DNA of 10,557 nucleotides from Falsiroseomonas sp035644895 (GTDB taxonomy: Bacteria > Pseudomonadota > Alphaproteobacteria > Acetobacterales > Acetobacteraceae). Under the pieces are notes generated by a model, which made no database searches, was not told the DNA's origin, and saw only the letters and a list, made by a program, of their open reading frames with translations. The stretch covers positions 1 to 10,557 of the forward strand of contig DASQNQ010000346.1 of the NCBI GenBank assembly GCA_035644895.1, given 5' to 3'. Below are positions 1 to 10,484 of this stretch, in pieces. The translations under genes were made by a program, and so were the position numbers. The stretch's first letter is position 1. The number at the start of each line of letters is the position of its first letter.

Positions 1-147
1 CTGGCGCAGGACTGCATCCGCAAGGTCGAGGTGCTGGAGTACCCCGAGCTCGGCATGGAGGCCGTCTGGCGCATCGAGGTCGAGGACTTCCCCGCCTTCA
101 TCGTCGTGGACGACAAGGGCAACGACTTCTACGAGGGGCTGGACTGA
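1..147 (+). CDS. Class I fumarate hydratase, C-terminal fragment (gene runs off the left edge)
   Basis: Frame 1 is open from the first base to TGA at 145-147 and gives the last 48 residues of a protein. The tail contains EYPELGMEAVWRIEVEDFPAF followed by IVVDDKGNDFY. This closely matches the C-terminal part of FumA/FumB-type class I fumarases (E. coli FumA has the same YPELGMEA-W-IEVEDFPAF and VDDKGNDF segments, from memory). Family knowledge: these enzymes hydrate fumarate to L-malate in the cytoplasm using an oxygen-sensitive [4Fe-4S] cluster. The cluster cysteines and most of the active site lie outside the window, so an intact enzyme cannot be confirmed. The protein ends soon after the GNDFY segment, earlier than E. 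coli FumA. A RidA-family gene follows 68 bases downstream on the same strand. A class II fumarase lies about 2.1 kb further on. Confidence 0.85.
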   Translation: MAQDCIRKVEVLEYPELGMEAVWRIEVEDFPAFIVVDDKGNDFYEGLD

Positions 148-182
148 GCCCCCGCTTTGACCGGGCCCGGCGCTTCCGCTAG

Positions 183-206
183 TGCTCCCGCCGCAACTCG
201 GGAGCA
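183..206 (+). promoter_or_regulatory. Perfect 8-bp stem-loop upstream of the RidA-family gene, covering its likely ribosome binding site
   Basis: TGCTCCCG (183-190) pairs exactly with CGGGAGCA (199-206) around an 8-base loop (191-198), and a flanking G-U pair could extend it. It sits between the fumarase stop codon (147) and the ATG at 216. The right arm contains GGGAG (200-204), the best Shine-Dalgarno-like sequence for that ATG, with 11 bases between them. No T-run follows, so a classical intrinsic terminator is not supported. The structure could hide the ribosome binding site, act as an mRNA processing or stability element between the cistrons, or be chance in GC-rich DNA. Confidence 0.4.
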
Positions 207-215
207 TGCAGCCGG

Positions 216-611
216 ATGAGCCGGACCCACATTTCCTCGGGCAGCCGCTTCGAGGAGGAGATCGGCTACTCCCGTGCGGTGGTGGACGGCGACACCGTCT
301 TCGTCTCCGGCACCACCGGCTACGACTACGCCACGATGACGATCAAACCCGGCGTGGTCGAGCAGTGCGAGCAGGTGTTCCGCAACATCGAGCACGCGCT
401 GCGCCAGGCCGGCGGCAGCCTGGACGACGTGGTCCGCGTTACGTTCATCCTGCCCGACCGCGCCGACTGGCCGCCCTGCTGGCCGGTGGTGCGCAAGTGG
501 CTCGGGCGGGCGCGGCCCGCTTCCACCATGTTGGTGGCCGGGCTGCAGGGGCCCGAAATGCGGATCGAGGTCGAGGTCACGGCGCGCCTCCGGCGCGAAA
601 AGGAGGCTTGA
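216..611 (+). CDS. RidA (YjgF/YER057c/UK114) family protein lacking the canonical arginine
   Basis: A 131-residue protein, the usual length for a single-domain Rid protein. It shows the family pattern: an N-terminal strand with GDTVFVSGTTGYD (residues 25-37), a helix with VEQCEQVFRNIEHALRQAGGSLDDVVRVTFIL (48-79), and the C-terminal PASTMLVAGLQGPEMRIEVEVTA (101-123). Family knowledge: RidA proteins form trimers with active sites between subunits and hydrolyse reactive enamines/imines such as 2-aminoacrylate. In E. coli RidA the motif is PARS, whose Arg105 binds the substrate carboxylate. Here the aligned residue is Ser103, while the glutamate of the IEVE strand is kept. Loss of this arginine is typical of Rid subgroups without demonstrated deaminase activity, so the reaction is unknown. 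The ATG at 216 is chosen because the protein then begins directly at the family fold. Five bases separate its stop from the next start, so the two genes are likely co-transcribed. Confidence 0.85.
   Translation: MSRTHISSGSRFEEEIGYSRAVVDGDTVFVSGTTGYDYATMTIKPGVVEQCEQVFRNIEHALRQAGGSLDDVVRVTFILPDRADWPPCWPVVRKWLGRARPASTMLVAGLQGPEMRIEVEVTARLRREKEA
600..606 (+). promoter_or_regulatory. Strong ribosome binding site of the VOC gene
   Basis: AAGGAGG lies 10 bases before ATG at 617 and inside the last codons of the RidA-family gene. It fixes the start of the VOC gene at 617 rather than the much longer upstream reading frame, and suggests the two genes are translated from one message. Confidence 0.75.
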
Positions 612-616
612 GGCGC

Positions 617-1033
617 ATGCGCTTCGTTGTGGACCGGCTGGATCACCTGGTGGTCACGTGCAGCGACGTGGAGCGGAGCGCGGGCTGGTACCAGCGCGTC
701 CTCGGCATGGAGCGCGAGTCGTTCGGCGAACGCCGCCGCACCGCGCTGCGCTTCGGGGGGCAGAAGATCAACCTCCGCCCGGCGACCGCAACGCAGGAGG
801 AGTGGTTCTCGGGCACCGGGGCCGCGCCCGGCACGCAGGACCTCTGCTTCGTCGTCACCGTGCGCGCCGAGCAGGTGGTCGAGCACCTGAAGGGCTGCGG
901 AGTCGCCGTGGAACTCGGCCCGATCGCGAAGGAGGGGGCGCTCGGCCCCATCATGTCGGTCTACTGCCGCGATCCAGACGGCAACCTGATCGAGATCGCC
1001 ACCTACGGCGACGAGCCGTCAGAGGCCGAGTGA
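617..1033 (+). CDS. VOC (glyoxalase/bleomycin-resistance fold) protein, GLOD5-like
   Basis: A 138-residue single-module vicinal-oxygen-chelate protein. It begins with VDRLDHLVVTCSDVERSAGWYQRVLGM (residues 5-31), then has LRFGGQKINL (44-53), DLCFVV (75-80) and GPIMSVYCRDPDGNLIEI (110-127). The block GPIMS-Y-RDPD-NLIE and the FG-QK-NL segment resemble the GLOD5-like branch (from memory of the human homologue). Family knowledge: VOC proteins dimerise and usually bind a divalent metal through His/Glu residues. His10 and Glu126 are present at the expected positions. At residue 54, where close relatives commonly have His (NLH), this protein has Arg, so metal binding or substrate may differ. The substrate is unknown. 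The same reading frame stays open upstream to 182, but AAGGAGG at 600-606 and the fold boundary place the start at 617. Its 3' end overlaps the convergent permease gene by 15 bases. Confidence 0.85.
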   Translation: MRFVVDRLDHLVVTCSDVERSAGWYQRVLGMERESFGERRRTALRFGGQKINLRPATATQEEWFSGTGAAPGTQDLCFVVTVRAEQVVEHLKGCGVAVELGPIAKEGALGPIMSVYCRDPDGNLIEIATYGDEPSEAE

Positions 1034-1807
1034 GGTCGCCAGGGTCCGAAGGGCCAGCAGGCTGACCACCACGCCCACCACGACCATCAATGGCCGCGCC
1101 GGGATGTGGCGCGCCACCAGGGCGGCAACCGGGGCGGCCAGCACGCCGCCCAGGACCAGCCCGGCGATGATCGGCCACAGCTCAATGCCGATCGTTGCGA
1201 AGAAGGCCGCGGACACGGCGGTCGTCACGAAGAACTCGGCCGCGCTCGCCGAGCCGATGGCGGTGCGCGGCACGTCCCCCCGGCCGATCAGGGTCGAGGT
1301 CACGATGGGCCCCCACCCGCCGCCGCCGATCGCATCCAGGACGCCGCCCGAGAAGCCGAGCACGGCCACCTGCCCCGTCGGCAGCGCCGCCGGCAGCCGG
1401 GGCCGCAGCGCCCTGAACAGGATCAGCGCCGCAAGGCCGAGAAGATAGAAGCCGACCAGAAGCCGCACCAATCCGGTCGGCATGCCCACCAGCACATGGG
1501 CGCCCAGCACGCCGCCGAGCGCACCAGGCACGGCCAGCCGCAGCACCAGGTCGCGCCGGACGTTGCCCAGCCGCCAATGCGCGAAGCCCGAAGCGCCGGT
1601 GGTGAAGATCTCCGCCGCATGCACGCTCGCGCTCGCCATGGCAGGCGTCACGCCGAGGTTGAGCAGCACACTCGTGGCCAGCAGGCCGTAGGCCATTCCG
1701 ATGGCGCCATCGACGATCTGCGCCACGAAGCCCACGGCCGCGAACAGCAGGATATCCTGCAGCAGGGTTGCGTCCTCTCCGCCAGGTGCCGCGGCCTGGA
1801 CGGCCAT
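1019..1807 (-). CDS. TauE/SafE (TSUP) family sulfite/anion exporter-like permease
   Basis: A 262-residue, strongly hydrophobic protein with about eight predicted membrane segments. It shows the internal duplication of the TSUP family. The first half has VDGAIGMAYGLLATSVLL (residues 32-49) then SVHAAEIFTTGASG (61-74). The second half has LDAIGGGGWGPIVTSTLI (157-174) then SASAAEFFVTTAVS (186-199). Family knowledge: TSUP proteins move small anions such as sulfite, sulfoacetate or related organosulfur compounds across the cytoplasmic membrane. Nothing nearby identifies the substrate. The start is uncertain: ATG at 1807 has no clear ribosome binding site and adds about 15 polar residues before the first membrane helix. 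A GGAGAGG sequence lies inside those codons but no ATG or GTG follows it at good spacing. The gene stands alone, convergent with the VOC gene and divergent from fumC. Confidence 0.85.
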   Translation of the reverse strand: MAVQAAAPGGEDATLLQDILLFAAVGFVAQIVDGAIGMAYGLLATSVLLNLGVTPAMASASVHAAEIFTTGASGFAHWRLGNVRRDLVLRLAVPGALGGVLGAHVLVGMPTGLVRLLVGFYLLGLAALILFRALRPRLPAALPTGQVAVLGFSGGVLDAIGGGGWGPIVTSTLIGRGDVPRTAIGSASAAEFFVTTAVSAAFFATIGIELWPIIAGLVLGGVLAAPVAALVARHIPARPLMVVVGVVVSLLALRTLATSLGL

Positions 1808-2285
1808 CCGACCGGGAGCGGGGCCGCGGCCCGAAGTCCGCCAGCCACCGGGTCAGGTGAGCATCCAGCCCTCGGCGTCCGGGAAACCGCCGGTAGGTCC
1901 GATTAGCACATGCTCGAGGACATTGCCCCCGCCGGCATGCGGATCGTCACATAGAGTCGAGCGGGTGGGGCAAGTAGGGTCCGGCACCGCGGGCCGTAGC
2001 AGTCGAACGGCGCGTTGTGGCCTGCGCCGCCCGGCGTTCGCCTCTCCACCACGCGGTCCCGATGTTCCCGGCGGGCGGCATCGTGCCCGCGGCGGACGGG
2101 ACCGTCGCGGATACCGGGATCGATCCGGCCACATCCGGCTTTCGTCCGTTCCGGCCCGCGCTCCCTTCCTCCGGCCACGGTCGGACGCCAAGGTTCACCG
2201 GGGACGAAACACAGGCCGCGGCGGGCTGTTCGTGATGGGCGCGGGCACCCGCCCGTCCCCATTTCCCGCCGCGGAGGTAGCCCCC
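1808..2285. other. 478-base intergenic region between the permease and fumC
   Basis: This stretch must hold the divergent promoters of the TauE/SafE gene and fumC. Reading frames are open through it on both strands, but the encoded sequences are Arg/Pro/Gly-rich with no recognisable domain. In the frame continuous with fumC the third codon position is not enriched for G/C as it is inside fumC, so it is not coding. Visible structures are a 10-base palindrome GGATCGATCC (2117-2126), a hairpin GCGGGC (2071-2076) with GCCCGC (2085-2090), and a GC-rich near-hairpin at 2238-2253. A less GC-rich patch around 1900-1960 might carry promoter elements, but no convincing -35/-10 pair was found. No tRNA or terminator could be supported. 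Confidence 0.5.
2273..2277 (+). promoter_or_regulatory. Ribosome binding site of fumC
   Basis: GGAGG lies 8 bases before ATG at 2286. It decides the fumC start, because the same frame stays open far upstream (to 1701). Translation from 2286 gives a protein of normal class II fumarase length. Confidence 0.8.
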
Positions 2286-3698
2286 ATGACTGAGACCCGC
2301 ACCGAGACCGACTCCCTCGGCACGATCGACATCCCCGCAGACCGACTCTGGGGGCCGCAGACGGAGCGCGCCCGGCGCCTGTTCCGGATCGGGACGGAGC
2401 GCTTCCCGCCTGGCCTCATCCGGGCCGTCGGCCTGCAGAAGCGCGCCGCGGCGGAGGCCAACGCCGGGCTCGGCGAACTCCCGCGCGAGGTCGCGGACGC
2501 CATCGTCGCCGCCGCGACCGAGGTGATGGAGAACCTCCGGGACGAGGAGTTCCCGCTGCCCGTCTGGCAGACCGGCTCCGGTACCCAGACCAACATGAAC
2601 GCGAACGAGGTGATCGCGACGCTCGCCAACATGCGCTTCGGCAAGCCGCCGGGCGCGCGCAGCCCCGTGCATCCGAACGACCACGTCAACCGCGGCCAGT
2701 CCTCGAACGACATGTTCCCGACCGTCATGCACATCGCGGCGGCCGAGGCGGTGGAGCGGCGCCTCATCCCGGCGTTGTCCACACTGCATGCCGCGCTGGC
2801 GCGGCGGGCGGCGGAGTGGTCCGGAATCGTGAAGATCGGCCGTACCCACATGATGGATGCCGTGCCCGTCACCCTCGGCCAGGAGGCAGCGGCCTGGGCG
2901 CGCCAGGTGGAACTCGGCATCGCGCGGCTCCGGGATTCGCTGCCGCGCCTGATGCCGCTGCCGCAGGGCGGGACCGCGGCCGGCACGGGGCTGAACCGCC
3001 ACCCGGACTTCGCCGGGGCCTTCGCCGCGATCGTCGCGCGCATCACCGGCCTGCCCTTCACCGCGAACCCGAACCCGTTCGAGGGCATGGGCGCGCACGA
3101 CGCCTTCGTCGAGCTGTCGGGCGCCATGAACACGGTGGCGACGTCGCTGAACAAGGTGGCGAACGACGTGCGGCTGCTCGGCAGCGGGCCGCGGGCCGGC
3201 ATCTCGGAGCTGGTGATCCCGTCCGACGGCCTCTCCAGCTCCATCATGCCGGGCAAGACCAACCCCACGCAGTCCGAGGCGCTGACGATGGTGGCGGCGC
3301 AGGTGATGGGCAACCATGTCACCGTCACCATCGGCAACGCGCAGGGCCACCTGGAGCTGAACGTCTTCAAGCCCGTCATCATCCACGCCGTGCTGCAGTC
3401 GGCGACGCTGCTGGCCGACGCGGCCGAGAGCTTCGCCGCGAACATGGTGGAGAAGCTCGAGCCCAACACGGCGCGCATCGCGGACAACCTGTCGAAGTCG
3501 CTGATGCTGGTCACCGCGCTCAACCCGCGCATCGGCTACGACAAGGCGGTGCAGATCGCGAAGCTGGCTTTGGCCGAGGACATCACGCTGCGCGAGGCCG
3601 CACAGCGGCTTGGCCATGTCGCGCCGGAGGACTTCGACCGCTGGGTGCGGCCGGAGCAGATGGTACAGCCCGGCAACGCGCTCGAAGGGGGTGGATGA
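2286..3698 (+). CDS. fumC: Class II fumarate hydratase
   Basis: A 470-residue cytoplasmic enzyme, close to the 467 residues of E. coli FumC, that reversibly hydrates fumarate to L-malate in the TCA cycle without an iron-sulfur cluster. It belongs to the fumarase/aspartase superfamily and should be a homotetramer with composite active sites. Visible motifs in order: GTIDIPADRLWGPQTERA near the N terminus, TGSGTQTNMNANEV, HPNDHVNRGQSSNDMFPT, KIGRTHMMDAVPVTLGQE with the catalytic-region histidine, GGTAAGTGLN, and the signature loop GLSSSIMPGKTNPTQSE with the catalytic serine. All expected key residues are present, so it looks functional. The N-terminal DRLWGPQTERA segment favours fumarase over aspartase or argininosuccinate lyase. 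The stop codon overlaps the next gene's start (ATGA, 3695-3698). Together with the partial class I enzyme at the left edge, the organism carries two unrelated fumarase types. Confidence 0.97.
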   Translation: MTETRTETDSLGTIDIPADRLWGPQTERARRLFRIGTERFPPGLIRAVGLQKRAAAEANAGLGELPREVADAIVAAATEVMENLRDEEFPLPVWQTGSGTQTNMNANEVIATLANMRFGKPPGARSPVHPNDHVNRGQSSNDMFPTVMHIAAAEAVERRLIPALSTLHAALARRAAEWSGIVKIGRTHMMDAVPVTLGQEAAAWARQVELGIARLRDSLPRLMPLPQGGTAAGTGLNRHPDFAGAFAAIVARITGLPFTANPNPFEGMGAHDAFVELSGAMNTVATSLNKVANDVRLLGSGPRAGISELVIPSDGLSSSIMPGKTNPTQSEALTMVAAQVMGNHVTVTIGNAQGHLELNVFKPVIIHAVLQSATLLADAAESFAANMVEKLEPNTARIADNLSKSLMLVTALNPRIGYDKAVQIAKLALAEDITLREAAQRLGHVAPEDFDRWVRPEQMVQPGNALEGGG

Positions 3699-3907
3699 GG
3701 CACCTCGTCAAGCGCAGCTTCGCCATCGCCGGCCACCGCACCTCGGTCGCGCTGGAGCCGGAGTTCTGGGCGGCGCTGGAGCGCATCGCAGCCGGTCGCG
3801 GCCAGAGCGTCACCGCGCTCATCGCCGCGGTGGACGCCTCCCGCACCGATCCCGCCGTGCCGCTCGCGAGCGCGCTCCGCGTGCTGGCATTGAAGGAGCG
3901 CGCTTAA
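3695..3907 (+). CDS. Small ribbon-helix-helix domain protein translationally coupled to fumC
   Basis: A 70-residue protein starting MRHLVKRSFAIAGHRTSVAL. The pattern fits the alphaproteobacterial RHH_4-type ribbon-helix-helix family: a basic strand KRSFAIAGHRTSVALE (residues 6-21), helix A EPEFWAALERIAAGRG (21-36), a turn, then helix B SVTALIAAVDASR (38-50), and a short C-terminal segment ending LKERA. Such proteins are presumed dimeric DNA binders, the strand residues reading the major groove, but no target is known to me. The ATG overlaps the fumC stop by four bases, and AAGGGGG (3685-3691) just upstream can serve as ribosome binding site, so it should be made with FumC. In other alphaproteobacteria I recall similar genes near fumC, often with a small DUF4169 gene between; that gene is absent here. 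The stop codon interleaves with that of the opposing AsmA gene. Confidence 0.85.
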   Translation: MRHLVKRSFAIAGHRTSVALEPEFWAALERIAAGRGQSVTALIAAVDASRTDPAVPLASALRVLALKERA

Positions 3908-6761
3908 CCGCGCTCCGCCCGCCAGCGCAGCCAGGCCGCGGTGTCCGGCAGCGGACGCGGCTGGTCCGCCGGTCCGCTCACGCGGAGCGCGATCTCCGGC
4001 GCGCCGGACGCACCGGGTTGCAGGGAGATCAGCAGGTCGAGCGTGCCGCGTGCCAGGTCCGCCTCCCCCGAGATGGCGGCCGCGGCTCCCCCCTCGGCCA
4101 CCAGCCGTCCGCCGGTCAGCACCGCCCGACCGCCGGCCAGCCGTGCGGCGGCCTCCAGCCGTTCGAAGGCGGTGGCGCCGCCGCGCAGCGACCGGCGGAT
4201 CAGCGCATCGGCCGCGGCCAGCTCCGTGAGCGCGGTGCCCGACAGCGCCGCCGTCAGGTCGAGCCCGGTGACGATGCCGTCGCGCAGCGCCACGGAGGCA
4301 TCGCCCGACAGGCTGCCGAGCAGCGCGGACATGGAGTGCCCACGCGCGGACAGGTCGAGGCGCAGGTCGCCACGGCCCGCGGCGATGTCGAAGGGCAGGC
4401 CGAAGACGCGCTCCGACAGCACCGCATCGGTGAGCTGAACCTGGGCGGAGAGGCGCGGCGCCGCATCCGCCGCCGCCAGCAGCTCCGCACCGCCCTGGAG
4501 GGTGCCGCCCGAGACCCGCGCCCGCAGCCCCTCAAGCCGCAACCTGCCATCCAACAGCCGCAACGTCGTGGCGACGCCCTCGGCCGTGCTGCCGGCGATG
4601 TCCAGGCTTGCCGCCTGGAGCGCGACCTCGGCATCCACTTGCCGCAGCATGTCGAGGCCGAGCGGGGCGTCCGCACGCCAGCCCGGAAAGGGCAGCGGCA
4701 GGCGCTCTGCCTGAACGCGACCGCTCAGCCGAGGACGGTGTTGGCCCTGCGCGGCCCCGGCGCGCGCCAGGGCCAGCGCGCCGCGCGCCCGCAGCTCGCC
4801 CGCCACCAGCTCGAAGCTCTCCGCGGAGACGGCATCCGGTGACAGGGCCAGGGCGGCGACGAGCGAGAAGGATCCCTCCCCCAGCCAGGGGCCGGCGGAC
4901 AGGCCGAACCCCTCGGACAGCAGCCGCGGCGCGCCCGGATGCCGCAGCGTCACCGCTGCCGTCCCGCGCCGCGCCAGGGCGTCCAGGGTGCCCGTTCCCT
5001 CCGCCCGCAGCTCGCCCATCTCCCCGCTGCCGCGCCATTGCAGGGCATCGGGTGCGCCGGATGCCTGAAGCCGGACGATCAGTGGCAAGCGCGCCAGCGG
5101 CGTGCCGTCGGGCCAGGCGCCGGGCAGCAGGGCCGAGAGCCCCGCGGCGTTCGGTCCGCGCGCCTCCACCACCAGCTCCTGCAACCGCGGCTGCGGACCA
5201 AGCGCCAGGGCGCCGGTCGCCGAAAGGTCGGCCCCTGCAAGGCGGCCCGAGAGGCGCCGCAGCGTCAGCCGGCCGCCCTCCAGCGCCGCGTCCAGCGCCG
5301 CGCGCTCCAGCACCGTGCCACCCGTCCGGACCTCATCCGCCGCCAGCCGCAGGTTGAGGTCGAACGCGGCGGCAACCCGCCCGAGCTCCGTCAGGCCGAT
5401 CCCGCCGCGCAGCCAGCGGTCCAGGTCCAGCCGGTTCACAGTCAGTCCGAAGCCCAGCGACGGCCGCGCGCCATGGCGCAGCACGCCGGCACCTGAGACG
5501 CGCAGCTCCTCGAAGGTGGCGGCGAAGTCCGGCACCGAGGCCTGCGCCTCCTCCAGCACGAGGCGCATGCGCCCCTCGCCGCGCCGCAGCAGGGTGGGAT
5601 CCACGCCGTCCAGCGGCAGCCCGAAGGCGGCGAGCGCCGCGCCGACATCTGCGCCGGCGAAGCGGGCCGCGACCTCCAGCCTGGCGCCCGCCGTGGCGCC
5701 GGCCAGGTCCAGCTCCGTCTCGCCGGGCAGGAGCATGTGGACGTCGGACAGGGTCAGCCGCCCATCCTCGAGGAAGGCCGCGCCGCGCAGGCGGCGGAGG
5801 GTCACGCCGCCGAAGCTTGCGACCTCGGCCGAGAGGTCGACCGAGACGGGCCAGGGTCGCCTCGGCGCCTGCCGGAGCGCCCTGACCCAGCCATCAAGGT
5901 CGAGGCGGCTCGCCTGGAGGGCGACCTCCAGCCGCGCTGCTGGCGCGAGGCGGAGCGCGATGGCCCCGCGCGCAGGCGACTGCGCCAGGTCGATCCGCAG
6001 GTCGTCCGCCGCAACAAGCTCCGCTGAGGCGCTCAGCCGTCCCGATGCCCGGAACGGGCCTGCGGGCGCGGCGAGCAGCGCGGCGAGGTCCGGCCCGCGC
6101 AGCTCGACCTGCCCCTCGAAGCCTGCGTCCGGGATCAGCACCCCGCGAACCGAGCCCGACATCTCCGGCAGGGTGAAGGAGAGCTCCAGCGTCGAGATGC
6201 CGTCCCAGCCCGGCCGGCCGAGCACGGCCGCGAACCCCCCCGCCCGGCCCGCCACCGCGAACCCGCCCTCCGCCTGAAAGGTCTGGGCGGGACCGCCCGT
6301 CGTGAGGGCGCCGGTCACGCCCTCCAGCACCACCTCGCCGATACGGATGCGCCCATCCTCCACCCGCGCATCCAGCGCTTCGACCCAGGAGGGCGGGCGC
6401 AGCGCGAGGACCGGGCCGGGCGGCCAGGGAAGCGTCAGCTCTGGCCGGACGAGCGTGACCTCGCGCGGCTGGATGCGTCCGGCGAGGAGGGCCGCGAAGG
6501 CGACCCGCAGCCGGAGCCGCTGCGCGGTGACGGAAAAGCCCTCACCGGCCTCGCCGATCGAAACCCCGCCGGCCAGCACGGTGGGCTGGGGCAGCAGCAG
6601 GACCTGGACCGGGCCTGAGAGGCTGACGGGGCGGCCGAGGCGGTCGGAGGCCAGCTCCGCCAGCCGGTCGCGCCACGGCTCCCAGTCCATCAGGCGGGGT
6701 CCGAGCCAGAGCCCGGCCACCACCAGCAGGAACAGGACCGCGACGGCGCCGGCGAGCCTCT

Positions 6762-6765
<4 letters not shown>
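3904..6765 (-). CDS. AsmA family protein, envelope biogenesis / lipid-transport type
   Basis: A 953-residue protein. Residues about 4-22 (LAGAVAVLFLLVVAGLWLG) form an N-terminal membrane anchor. Then comes the AsmA-type start: a helix with EPWRDRLAELASDRLGRPVSLSG and PVQVLLLPQPTVLAGGVSIGEA. A very long region follows of repeated short beta strands (runs such as LRLRVAFAALLAGRIQPREVTLVRPELTL). The C-terminal part contains DLRLDLSARGHSMSALLGSLSGDASVALRDG, typical of the AsmA-like C-terminal domain. Family knowledge: AsmA/YhdP/TamB proteins are anchored in the inner membrane, project into the periplasm as beta-rich bridges and help move phospholipids or maintain the outer membrane. ATG at 6765 is chosen because it begins the anchor and overlaps the upstream stop as ATGA; the same frame is open upstream to 7452, but there it reads through the 5-oxoprolinase gene out of frame. 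No Shine-Dalgarno sequence is visible, so translation probably depends on coupling. Confidence 0.88.
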
Positions 6766-10415
<3,650 letters not shown>

Positions 10416-10423
10416 GACCCTGT

Positions 10424-10428
10424 TCCCT
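10424..10428 (-). promoter_or_regulatory. Ribosome binding site of the 5-oxoprolinase gene
   Basis: On the minus strand AGGGA lies 8 bases before ATG at 10415. This supports that start over the internal ATG at 10388, whose nearest candidate (AGGA) is too close to it. Confidence 0.5.
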
Positions 10429-10449
10429 GCCTCGCGGTGCAGGCTCTCA

Positions 10450-10475
10450 TTGACAATTTATCAGCAAATCGTCAA
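10450..10475. promoter_or_regulatory. Operator-like inverted repeat in the divergent promoter region
   Basis: The left arm TTGACAATTT (10450-10459) and the right arm AAATCGTCAA (10466-10475) are inverted copies matching at 9 of 10 positions, separated by ATCAGC. It is an AT-rich island in otherwise very GC-rich DNA. It lies between the 5-oxoprolinase start (10415, minus strand) and the divergent regulator start (10485, plus strand). The symmetry and size fit a binding site for a dimeric winged-helix repressor of the MarR or GntR kind. The arms also contain TTGACA and TTGACG, -35-like sequences facing both ways, but a well-spaced -10 could not be assigned. The likely binder is the neighbouring gene product; that is inference. 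Confidence 0.6.
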
Positions 10476-10484
10476 CGATCGCGC

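Noticed and set aside
182..616. Extension of the VOC protein upstream to 182.
   Set aside because: It reads the RidA-family gene out of frame; the VOC fold and AAGGAGG at 600-606 fix the start at 617.
2117..2126. Palindrome GGATCGATCC considered as an operator.
   Set aside because: Short, with no symmetric flanks, and not placed at a recognisable promoter; palindromes of this size can occur by chance.
2090..2140. A tRNA-like look of the minus strand, with a short stem around GATCGATCC.
   Set aside because: The loop lacks the TTCNA consensus and I could not fold an acceptor stem or anticodon arm around it.
1701..2285. Long upstream extension of the fumC reading frame.
   Set aside because: The codons lack the G/C-rich third positions seen inside fumC, the sequence matches no fumarase N terminus, part of it lies antisense to the permease gene, and GGAGG sits correctly before ATG 2286.
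1947..3617. Long minus-strand open frames opposite fumC (also 2195-3532).
   Set aside because: They are open only because GC-rich coding DNA rarely has stop codons on the opposite strand; the translations are His/Arg/Gly-rich with no domain, and fumC is unmistakable.
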